Shown in pieces: positions 1 through 7,204 of a stretch of 10,543 bases of DNA. The notes under the pieces were generated by a model. That model saw only the letters and a program-made list of their open reading frames with translations, searched no databases and was not told the DNA's origin. The stretch's first letter is position 1. Each line of letters starts with the position of its first letter. The position numbers were made by a program, and so were the translations under genes. The stretch covers positions 1 through 10,543 of the forward strand of contig JAKOGH010000034.1 of assembly GCA_024811115.1 (NCBI GenBank). Reading direction: 5' to 3'. The stretch is from Terana coerulea (Eukaryota; Basidiomycota; Agaricomycetes; Polyporales; Phanerochaetaceae).

Positions 1-376
1 CCTCTGTGCTCTATGGACTCGCGGAATGAAAGACTTACATACCGTCCTCAGCTTGGCCGGCGCAATTTGATGGCGAGGCTAAAACGCTATCTTATCTCAA
101 GCAGGCGTTATCTTACATTTCCCACGTATGTATGTGCTCGCCACTGCTTGCGCCGTTTGCCACTGTAAGTACTACTTATGTGTCTTCACTCAAGATGTTT
201 GCACCCTTGGCGTCGCGGTGTAGTCCGGAATGAGCAATTTCTCGCGGATAGCTGTCCATGATTGCACGCTCGGTGGATGTAATGTATTGCGTACTGTACC
301 ACAAATCGGCAGGGATGCCTCGTACGAATGATGGTAAGACTCTCGACGTCTGTTCGGCGCAAAACAGTTCAGCTTT
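1..376. other. Window start, no gene seen
   Basis: This 376-bp stretch lies downstream of the first MYND gene. I see no reading frame with recognisable protein motifs and no RNA gene. Two TTATC motifs (GATAA on the other strand) lie about 90-115, but nothing ties them to a promoter. It may be the 3' flank of the MYND gene plus intergenic DNA. Confidence 0.5.
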
Positions 377-1101
377 TCAACCCGAATCCGCCAACGCCAT
401 TGTTTGCTCTGAGCCTGAGTTGATCCTTCCACCCAGATGAGTCACTGCCTGCCACCCCTGTGCAACTTTCCGCGTGAACCCACATGGGAAAGAATTGCAA
501 GCGTCGCTCTCGAGGTCTTGCATCAGGATAAAGAACGAGTTGTGGTCAGGTGCGGAGCTCTTGCTCTCCCACTTCGCCAACGCCTCTCGGAGAAATTGTT
601 CGCGCTCAGGCGGCAGGATGTCGTACGGGATGACCTTTGCGTCCTCCACGATCCAGCTTTCTGCGGCTCGTTTCGCGTTAGGCCGCTTGCGCAGGAGGAC
701 CTGGAACGTGTACCTCTCCGCGTTCTTTATGTCCCGGTGCAGCTCGAGGGCCTGCATGCCGCAGCACGCCAGCGTCATCCGGTGGTAGGCCGCGAACTCG
801 CGGAGCGATTCCAGCGTCTTGAGCTTGTCGTCTGACCACTCTGCATTGAGCCGGACCTGCCGTTGGCAAATGGGTTTATGCTGTGCCCACGCATCCTTCT
901 GACACTGCTTGCTCTGTGTGTGCAGACGGTTAGCACGACTTTCTTGGTTGAGATTCCGAGGACAACAAAACGTACGCAGTACATGTCTACTTTACATCCT
1001 CCGCAGAGCGAAAGGGTGACGCCAGGCCCCTTGTGCTTCAGGCAATGCTGGCATTGCGTGCATTCCTTCTTGAGCTTGCCTGGACCTTCGAATTCTTGCA
1101 T
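377..1101 (-). CDS. MYND-type zinc finger protein (two exons)
   Basis: Small fungal protein of 220 residues with an N-terminal MYND zinc finger, a fold that usually binds proline-rich partner proteins; its cellular role is unknown. Exons are 976-1101 and 377-913. The 62-nt intron (914-975) begins GTACGT, ends CACAG, and splits the finger between C42 and S43. Putative zinc ligands are C17/C20 (C14 is an alternative), C33, C36, C42, C46, H54 and C58, with the typical W51 before the histidine. After the finger comes a roughly 160-residue region of the kind seen in basidiomycete MYND proteins, ending with a W...GRIN segment. The start is the ATG at 1101; upstream in-frame codons include only TTG at 1134, and a TATA element lies about 60 bp upstream of the ATG. 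It is followed on the same strand by nothing in this window; the ankyrin-MYND gene lies upstream. Confidence 0.85.
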
Positions 1102-1588
1102 TGTTGCTTTCTCACAGTGAGGCGTTGTTGGCAAGGTTGCCCTTCGAGCTTGTTCGAACCTTATATAATATGAGATCTAGATCTTAGATATGATGGCCGA
1201 GAGCAGAGCAACGAGCATGCCCACCCGGGACGAAGCCTCCTAGTAGTCGAGGCCTCACGGATATGTAATGGCACTGAGTTTTCAACAAAAGGCCGCTGTA
1301 TGTTCACATTGATTCACAGTGCTCTTTTTTGTGCGTTAAGACGTGCAAAGTAACTATACGCTATGCGGCAGCGTGTCACGGGTGACGGCAATAAGTGCTC
1401 GCTCTCTTACATATTTGGTGCACCACGCCTATGTCCTCTCCACCAGAACAGGGCTCTGTAGTCTGTAGATCTTCACATAGTTTACTCGCCCATGCGACAG
1501 GGTTCATTTTGATGGGTTATGAACGGACAGCGCAACTATCCTGGCCACATATTTTGTATCCTCCGTCCGTCGGCGTGAACTTGAGCTG
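1102..1588. other. Intergenic region between the two MYND genes
   Basis: About 490 bp containing the promoter side of the small MYND gene (TATA at 1161-1167) and the 3' flank of the ankyrin-MYND gene. Short open frames on the plus strand show no family resemblance. No RNA gene is seen. Confidence 0.5.
1161..1167 (-). promoter_or_regulatory. Probable TATA box of the small MYND gene
   Basis: The minus strand reads TATATAA here, 60 bp upstream of the ATG at 1101. That spacing fits a short fungal 5' leader and supports 1101 as the start. Immediately upstream (1173-1184) lies a perfect 12-bp palindrome, AGATCTAGATCT. Function is inferred from position only. Confidence 0.5.
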
Positions 1589-3390
1589 CTAATCGAGCTC
1601 GGCGCATTCAATCCCGCTCAGGTCCCCGACACCAGGCGTACTGAGACCATTCAGGCCGGCCGCCATGGTTCGGGTCTGCATGGTGAAAAACTCTTCCAGA
1701 AGCTGTTGGGCAGGGAGGCGTTGCTCTTTATGGCTCTTCGTCTTGCATTCAGCCTTGTGTCGTTTCCAGTCCGTGGTTTGGCACGCTTGACTGCAATAGA
1801 CGATCTATGACACCAAGTGCAACATTAACTCGGGTATTACTTGGACCGACAGATGGCGGGCTTACTAGTCTGCAGCTACCGCAGCACTTCATTTTCTCGA
1901 CATCAACGCCCTCTGCGCGCTCGCAGCCCTCCGCCTCGCACTCCTTGTACAACGGGCCGCCATTAACCCCTATCTTCGCGCAGAACGCGATGTCGAAGCT
2001 TGAGCGGCGGCGGCGGTCCTGGCCGGAAGCGATGTAGGCGTCCACTGCGGTGTTCCACTCATCGCAGCGTTTCTTGCTCTCGATGCGACTGAGTTGGCCT
2101 GTCCATGGGCTATGGAGGCATTTTCAGCGGACTGCAGCATAAGCGTACATGCACGCGTACCGTGGGATGAAGTCGACCGACTTCATGGCGAAGATGAACC
2201 CAGGCTCGACAGTGTCCGGTGGGAGACCGTCAAACAACTGACCCACAATCTCGTTTGTCCGCTTCTTCAGATCAGCGGGGTCGAAGCCTGGTGTCTGCTG
2301 CAGCGCGCTGAGGGCGTGGTGCCCATTGGAGAAGCCGGCCCGGAAGGAATCGTCGTCAGGTGTCGACATTTGAACAACGCGTACCGGGCATATCCAGTCC
2401 TCGGGGGCATGCCACTGTTCCTCCATCCCAAATTTCTTCTTCGTGCAGCACCGACCATACGTCTTGCGGCTCCCGCAGTGGCAGAGGAACTCCGGGGGTA
2501 TGGGAAGTTCTTCGCTGCGTGGCAGTTCGCGAGCAGCTCGCCAGACCAGCAGGGGCATGGGCGGGCAGGACGGGGCTTGGCGGCGCGGACCGTCTTCAGG
2601 AGGTTCTGATACTTCAGCTTCTGCCTCGGATTGCCGAATTTCGGGCGGGAGGGAACCTTTGCACCATGGCGGATAAGAAGTTCCACGAGCGGCCAATGCG
2701 CAATCTCGACAGCGATACTCAGCGGCGTTTGCCCGTCGACGGTGACGTTGACGTCTGCGTGCTGCTCGATGAGCAGCGTCGCAATGCATAGGGTGCGAGT
2801 GATTTCGTCGTCCAAATATTCGTCGCTGAGGACCTTCGCGTCTTCTGTCCCTGGCGTCGGCCTGGGCATCGTCTTCATTATGTCCTTGATGTTCTGCGTC
2901 GAGCGCATGCACTCGCAGGCGAGAAACAGCGCTGTTGCGCCACGCGCATCCTTGTAGTCGATCGTAATGCCCATTCGAACCATTTCGTACGCAAGCGGAA
3001 CATCGTTGTTCTTCGCCGCGAGATGTAAGAGCGTCCGCTGCTGGCCCTTCCTGAAATTGTCAATTTGGCCAAATATTTCCGGGCGCATGTTGGGATGCCT
3101 GGGCCCTGTATCCGGCAAAATCACCTGCACCTCACAGCTGGACTTTTGGGAGAGCGCTTTTACGCGGAACTGCTCAAACTCGTCCGTAAAAATCTTGGAG
3201 GGTTTGGCAGCAACAAGGGGATCATTCTCGAACGTGTTCAACAGGTCTTGAGGTAAACTTGGATGATAAAAGAGTTTATAGAGGACATGCTTGTGTTCTT
3301 ACAGTTCGTCAGTGGTCCGAACATGCGTGAACGCAGCGGATACTCACGATGGTGGTAGGTACTACGTGCCTGCGACGTAGTGAAAACCAT
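1589..3390 (-). CDS. Ankyrin-repeat, SEC-C and MYND zinc-finger protein (four exons, one frameshift)
   Basis: Predicted about 543 residues if the frameshift is bridged. Exons: 3348-3390, 2149-3297, 1866-2088, 1589-1804. Intron 3298-3347 has donor GTGAGT, branch CTGAC and an atypical AAG acceptor; intron 2089-2148 could instead start at 2160; intron 1805-1865 has donor GTAAGC and acceptor ATAG. Domains: ankyrin-like repeats at about 102-229 (e.g. TLLHLAAKNN and TPLSIAVEIAHWPLVELLI); a Cys motif CPCWSG at about 262-267; a canonical SEC-C motif C-x-C-G-S-x-K-x-Y-x-x-C-C at about 287-299; and a C-terminal MYND finger (C448/C453, C467/C470, C476, C480, H488, C492). The third intron splits the finger. 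The ATG at 3390 is chosen because splicing joins it in phase to a well-conserved N-terminal segment; there is no ATG at the start of the long exon. Ankyrin and MYND modules suggest protein-binding roles, but function is unknown. The reading frame breaks at 2494-2498, and unspliced translation would stop at 2267 after about 357 residues. Confidence 0.8.
2494..2498 (-). other. Apparent one-base frameshift in a G5/C5 run
   Basis: On the minus strand the ankyrin frame reads ...NFPYP, and the next residues of the same protein, PEFLCHCGSRKTYG, continue with no gap in another frame. The switch point is a run of five C (five G on the plus strand). One more base in this run would give an uninterrupted exon and make the total coding length divisible by three. 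No GT-AG intron can explain it because no protein sequence is missing. Either a homopolymer sequencing error or a real inactivating deletion. Confidence 0.75.
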
Positions 3391-3696
3391 GGCTGGCGTG
3401 CTGGCGGCGTGTGACAGGGATGCGGAAGCTAAGCGAATCCTTATCGCATCTACGCATTATCTCGTACTTGCCTTATTTGGCCCGAGCACCTTCAGATACA
3501 AGTTAGAGCTAAAGTACTTCCCTTAGCGAACGGTCGTTTACATTCGAGCCCACCGTCCAGTGTCAGGGAAATATACGAAGCGAAGTACAGTTGACCTTAT
3601 ATTACGATATGCAGTACAAATTTTCTACAGTTTCTACATTTCTATCCCTCCAGTCTAGCCCAGGTTATTTCACAATGCCGCTCGGGGGTGTGCGAT
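3391..3696. other. Intergenic: promoter of ankyrin-MYND gene and 3' flank of peroxiredoxin
   Basis: This 306-bp gap is AT-richer than the genes. Just upstream of the ankyrin-MYND ATG, two TTATC motifs at about 3450-3472 read as GATAA on that gene's strand. No gene or RNA is seen. Confidence 0.45.
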
Positions 3697-4448
3697 TCAG
3701 AGAGCGGCGAGGACAGCCTCGGCGCCGGATTTGGTGACCTGGGTGGGGTCATCCTCGACCTGTTGCCACGTAGCAAGTCAGATCTAGCAGCAGAGTGCGA
3801 TAGAAAATGACTAGACGTACACCGAGGTAGGTGATCTTGTTGTCGTCGAGGACAAGAGCGTAGCGGGTGGTGCGCTTGCCGAGACCGATGCCAAGACTAG
3901 AGAGGTCCGCAGTGAGGCCGAGCTCAGAGGACCAGGCGGTGTCGACGTCAGTCAAAGGGACGATCTGAGCGATCTACATAAGCTGATGTACGATGCGAGA
4001 TGTGGAAGCGTACACACCTTCTCCTGGACACCCTGGACACGGGTCCAGCCGGAGAGGACGAAGGGGTCGTTGTTGGAGAGGACGTAGACGGCATCGACGC
4101 CCTTGGCCTTGAGCTGGTCGTACTTCTCGGCGAACGGGGGCAGGTGGTTCGCGTGGCAGGAGGGCTGGTAGCGGGACGCCCGTGAGCGACGCGATCTGCA
4201 TCTGATTAGATCGGGGGACGTACGGTGAAGGCTCCCGGGACTGCGAAGATGACGACCTTCTTGCCCTTGAAGGCATCGGTGGTCAGCTTCGAGGCTATAG
4301 TGTCTGTGCGTCAGGATCTGCAGATAGAGGAACGGGCTGGGGAAGACGCACGAGCACCGCAGGCAGAGTGGCTCTCGAGCTCCGGGGTGTAGTAGACAGT
4401 GGCGAACTTGCCAGTGGGGACAGTGTCGCCGACCTTGACGTTAACCAT
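3697..4448 (-). CDS. Type II (Prx5/PMP20-like) peroxiredoxin, five exons
   Basis: Thiol peroxidase that reduces hydrogen peroxide and alkyl hydroperoxides. Exons 4352-4448, 4224-4294, 4018-4164, 3821-3964, 3697-3759 give 173 residues, normal for the family. Introns: 4295-4351 (GTGCGT, branch CTGAC), 4165-4223 (GTACGT), 3965-4017 (GTGTGT) and 3760-3820 (GTACGT). The peroxiredoxin signature P-x3-T-x2-C is P52, T56 and peroxidatic C59 in the segment VPGAFTPSCHANHLPPF; the supporting arginine is R139 in RTTRYALV. The only other cysteine is C30, so no C-terminal resolving cysteine is evident and reduction probably needs an outside thiol (inference). The C-terminus is LAAL rather than the SKL/AKL type, so peroxisomal import by PTS1 is doubtful and a cytosolic location seems more likely. 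An intact frame and clean splice sites point to a functional gene. Confidence 0.93.
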
Positions 4449-4538
4449 TTTGACTTTAGTTGGGTGGTGGTAAGGTGGTGAAGTGGTGAGAGGAGAAGTG
4501 GGTGAGCTGGGTGATGCTCCTTCAGATTCGGCGCGCGA

Positions 4539-4546
4539 CTTATATC
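4539..4546 (-). promoter_or_regulatory. TATA-like element of the peroxiredoxin gene
   Basis: The minus strand reads GATATAAG here, just over 90 bp upstream of the peroxiredoxin ATG at 4448. The stretch between it and the ATG (about 4455-4505) is strongly CACC/CCACC-rich on the coding strand, as is common for pyrimidine-rich fungal leaders. Assignment is by position and motif only. Confidence 0.4.
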
Positions 4547-4625
4547 CCCACTGTTGGGTCACATGACAGGACTTGCGATTACGAAGGCTCTCGCAGAGAC
4601 AGCAGTGTGCAGCAGCCTGCACTCG

Positions 4626-5379
4626 TTATCCTGAGAGATGACGCGACTGCGCGTCGAAAGTCCGGACGGCGGGAGTGAGGATCTGTCAGTATCATGCCAG
4701 GATGACAAGTGTGCTTCGAAAGGTCCTGATGCGACTTACGCCTCCGGCACGTGCAAGCTTGCTCAGACTGTCTGGCCAGAGAGAAGATAAAGAACAAGGC
4801 ATCCTGCGCTGGCAGACATGCGTGTTACGCTCAGCGACTGCGAGCCCTGGCCGAGGCCGAAGTACTTGGCAGGCTTCAGCCCGCCTTGTGCTTTGGAGTG
4901 AGAGCGTCCACTCCATCGGCGCAGCTCTCAAACAGGCTCTCGCAGAGCGGCCCAGTCAAGTGCATACATACTCGAAGCTTCGGGCTGCCCCATTGCCCTT
5001 GCACCCACCACGACGATCGCAAACAGCCTTGCAGAAGCATCACTGTCGGTACCCTGGGTTCTCATTCTCACAATAGAATTCAGGCTCATGAAGCCGAAGG
5101 AATGATGGCTGCACAGGTCCTGTCGAGAGGCACAACCGAATGAACAACACAAATAAGACCCGAGTGCAAGCGTACTCACCTCCGCCTTGTCTCCTTTCAG
5201 TTCCCGTAAGCATGCTCCGGCGCGGTGTCGGAGGTCGGGAAGCTTCCATTCGCGACAGCCTGGTACCACGATTGCTCGCTCCTAGTACGGCGCATGTGCA
5301 TATCGGGGCGAGATGGTACACGCTTGGGCCGTTTGGGAGTTCTGTTGGAGTTCTCGCTCTCCATGCGGTGCTCTTCCAT
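4626..5379 (-). pseudogene. Unidentified spliced locus with frame breaks
   Basis: I do not recognise this gene. Several codon-biased segments follow each other on the minus strand, but in different frames. An ATG at 5379 opens a 60-codon stretch rich in basic residues (KRPKR), ending at a stop at 5197. Next comes a strong intron candidate, 5120-5179 (GTGAGT to GACAG), then a segment reading about FAIVVVGARAMGQPEASS. Another frame reads LKPAKYFGLGQGSQSLSVTR near 4810-4880. A second strong intron, 4683-4739 (GTAAGT, branch TACTGAC, acceptor CAG), leads to a last exon with GGILTPAV across the junction and a stop at 4626. GGILTP recalls the C-terminal part of saccharopine-dehydrogenase-like oxidoreductases, but this is only a hunch. 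At least two one-base changes (near 5203 and 4873) are needed to join the pieces. It may be a decayed gene, a sequencing problem, or a gene whose exons I have not placed correctly. Confidence 0.35.
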
Positions 5380-5750
5380 CGATAGCCTTTGTTTCTATCT
5401 GTCGTTCGCGGCAAGACCGGACTCACAGTTGACAACGTGCTTTTGGCGGAGACACACACGATATTATCATTTCAGATGGGTACTGTAGGGGTAGAATCAA
5501 CCGAAAGATATCCCTAAAGCGCGTTCGACAGGGTCGTGCGGGCCCTCGACGACGACGAAAGCAGGTTATCGATTTCCGATCCTCCCGATCCTTCGGCGGC
5601 GCGCGCAGCGTTCTGGTCCAGAGGCCGTGTCATGATCTCGAGACAAGGTCCCGGCAATCAGAGTCGAAAGCTTGAAGGAATCGACATCGCCATCTTCCTA
5701 GCCCGGGTTTTCGACAGGGAGTCCAGAGACGCGGCTGGCATGTCGCAAGA

Positions 5751-6238
5751 CTATGACGAAGGGTTTGACGACGCGACCTGCTTCTCCGCGAAGCGTAGGA
5801 AACTCGAGCCAGTCAGACCGCCCCGCGGCAATTTGCCGTACACCTCCCGCTTCTGCTCCTGCGACAATCTGACGTTCGTGCTGACGTATGGCTTCAACTA
5901 TACAGCAGTGTGGCTTTGCTGTCAGCGTAGAGCGAGGAACGAGGGTAAGCGACGCACCGGCGACGCCACGATGTCCTCAATTGGCGGTGCGACGAAGTAC
6001 CGCACTTTCTCGTCCAACAGGCGGTACTTCGCCTTGCCCCTCACAACATGCTTTCCCGGGGCACCCGTCCGCAGACCACCAGGAAGCTCCGCTTGCCGCG
6101 TACCTGCGCAACAAGCATATGAGTTGAGGTTCGTATATGCGCAAGGATTAGTTGACCTTTGTAGAAGTCCTTGTTGCCACGTTTCGGGGTAAGCGTGCGA
6201 CGCGAAGCCTTGGAGAGGCGAACGAGTGTTGGGAACAT
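5751..6238 (-). CDS. Mitochondrial large-subunit ribosomal protein mL41 (MRPL27/YmL27 family)
   Basis: Nuclear-encoded protein of the mitochondrial large ribosomal subunit, predicted 124 residues. Exons 6157-6238, 5958-6103 and 5751-5897. Introns: 6104-6156 (donor GTCAAC, branch CTAAT, acceptor GCAG) and 5898-5957 (donor GTGCGT, branch CTGAC, acceptor ATAG). The basic N-terminus (about residues 1-18) fits a mitochondrial targeting signal. The family core follows: KRGNKDFYKGTRQ at about 19-31, a glycine-rich GAPGKHVVRGKAKYRL, then EKVRYFVAPPIEDI and LKPYV. The first intron interrupts the codon for the glycine of YKG; the second falls just before LKPYV. The C-terminal tail (VYGKLPRGGLT and beyond) extends past the yeast protein's core, as seems usual in basidiomycetes. 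The ATG at 6238 is the only start that gives this N-terminus. The frame is fully intact. Confidence 0.9.
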
Positions 6239-6252
6239 GGTAGACTGACGAG

Positions 6253-6287
6253 CGTCGGCCGGCTAGCTGAACTGCGGAGGGCCGACG
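6253..6287. repeat. Inverted repeat directly upstream of mL41
   Basis: Two perfectly complementary 8-bp arms, CGTCGGCC (6253-6260) and GGCCGACG (6280-6287), are separated by 19 bp. They begin 15 bp upstream of the mL41 ATG, so they lie in its leader or core promoter. They could be a protein-binding dyad or a leader hairpin. Confidence 0.4.
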
Positions 6288-6371
6288 ATGGAGAAAGCGG
6301 ACAGCAGAGTCCAGCAAACACGTTGGACGCCGGCGGGACATCCGAAGGCAAGCCAGATATGGCAAGATTGA

Positions 6372-6414
6372 GATAAATCACGTTTTTGCACGGTGTAGAT
6401 AAAGTGATCTTATC
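6372..6414. promoter_or_regulatory. Cluster of three GATA-type motifs
   Basis: GATAA occurs at 6372-6376 and 6398-6402 on the plus strand, and GATAAG at 6409-6414 on the minus strand, all within 43 bp. They lie about 135-175 bp upstream of the mL41 ATG in the divergent intergenic region. Fungal GATA factors bind such sites, often in clusters. The motif is short, so chance is possible. Confidence 0.3.
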
Positions 6415-6750
6415 TGTGGGAAGCCCTGAATTCGATGGCATGGGTCTCTGCCACGACGTGTTCCTGCGCTGTTGCTCACTTCTCGCCACTGTGTGCCAAG
6501 TTGCTCGTGGGTCGCGGTTCTACTTGTCATTCAACGTCTAGCTGCACTTATCTATTATTCAATACTCAGCAGAGACTTGCCACTGGTATCCGGTCCAAGG
6601 AACCATTTTTTCGGCAAGGCAGCTGGTAAGAGGCTTCTGTAACCCTGTTACACAGTCTCGTATACATTCCTTTACATATCTTCCCCCTCGGACCTCTAGC
6701 GTACACACACGGACCATTAGCATACACATCCAAACCGTAGTTACATCTCC

Positions 6751-6768
6751 CCTTCCATATATGGAAGG
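6751..6768. promoter_or_regulatory. 18-bp perfect palindrome with CArG box core
   Basis: The sequence CCTTCCATATATGGAAGG is its own reverse complement. Its centre, CCATATATGG, matches the CArG consensus CC(A/T)6GG bound by MADS-box factors of the SRF/Mcm1 type. It lies between two divergent genes, 437 bp upstream of the F-box ATG and 513 bp from the mL41 ATG. Binding is inferred from the motif alone. Confidence 0.4.
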
Positions 6769-6857
6769 ACTGCCACTTCCAGCGATGCCACCTCCGAAGA
6801 CTCAACCTTCCCACGCCCGTTCATACATATACCTCCCCTCCCTCGTAGGACGGATCC

Positions 6858-6949
6858 CCAGTCTTTCCTTCCGTCTACGCAGGTATGCCCGTTGTCTCAC
6901 TGTAGCTACTCTCACATGTACTTACCAGTCTTTCCTTCCGTCTATGCAG
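6858..6949 (+). repeat. 25-bp direct repeat, two copies 67 bp apart
   Basis: Copies at 6858-6882 and 6925-6949 are identical except for one C/T difference near the 3' end. Both start CCAGTCTTTCCTTCCGTCTA and end in GCAG, resembling a polypyrimidine tract plus 3' splice site. The first copy is followed immediately by GTATGC, a splice-donor-like sequence. They may be a local tandem duplication or a pair of regulatory sites. Confidence 0.55.
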
Positions 6950-7204
6950 TTTGTTCCCGCTTCTCGTTTGATCTGAGTGTTTCCTGCCACTGCACACGGC
7001 AGGCTTCCAGCTTCACGACTTTCCCGATGCTTGAGTAACTAGCACCTCCTCTCTCCAGGCAGAGTAGACAGACCCAGATGAGGCGGATGGTTGTCTATCC
7101 GACCTGATACCTCGTTCCCAGACTTCATTTCCGCACTACTTGCATCGTAGTTTTGGGCCATACGACGGACAAAATAAGACCTACAGCATCTTTTCGTATA
7201 AAAG

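Larger units (their letters stand above)
6239..7204. other. Divergent intergenic region between mL41 and F-box locus 1
   Basis: This 966-bp stretch has no convincing coding sequence in any frame. It carries the inverted repeat and GATA cluster near mL41, an 18-bp palindrome with a CArG core at 6751-6768, and a long pyrimidine-rich stretch on the plus strand (about 6730-7060) with a 25-bp direct repeat. CT-rich tracts upstream of fungal genes are common. A TATAAAAG at 7197-7204 abuts the first ATG of the F-box locus. Confidence 0.5.

Noticed and set aside
437..835. 132-codon open frame on the plus strand
   Set aside because: It is antisense to exon 2 of the small MYND gene, whose minus-strand reading is clearly conserved and spliced.
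1152..1160. GTTCGAACC, resembling a tRNA B box
   Set aside because: No matching A box, acceptor stem or cloverleaf could be drawn around it; it is a short palindromic match just upstream of a TATA box.
2094..2791. Plus-strand open frames of 171 and 143 codons
   Set aside because: They are shadows of the GC-rich minus-strand exon of the ankyrin-MYND gene and contain no motifs.
3239..3241. TTG as a start codon for the long ankyrin exon
   Set aside because: A nuclear fungal gene would use ATG, and the conserved protein sequence continues upstream to a splice acceptor at 3298 and on to the ATG at 3390.
5514..5633. 39-codon minus-strand open frame after mL41, starting at ATG 5633
   Set aside because: Codon use looks gene-like, but no splice site links it to mL41 or to the next locus, and I recognise no family. 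It could be a missed exon.
5536..6192. 218-codon open frame on the plus strand
   Set aside because: It begins at GTG, not ATG, and overlaps all the mL41 exons 2 and 3 on the opposite strand; the mL41 family match is decisive, and the frame has no recognisable motifs.
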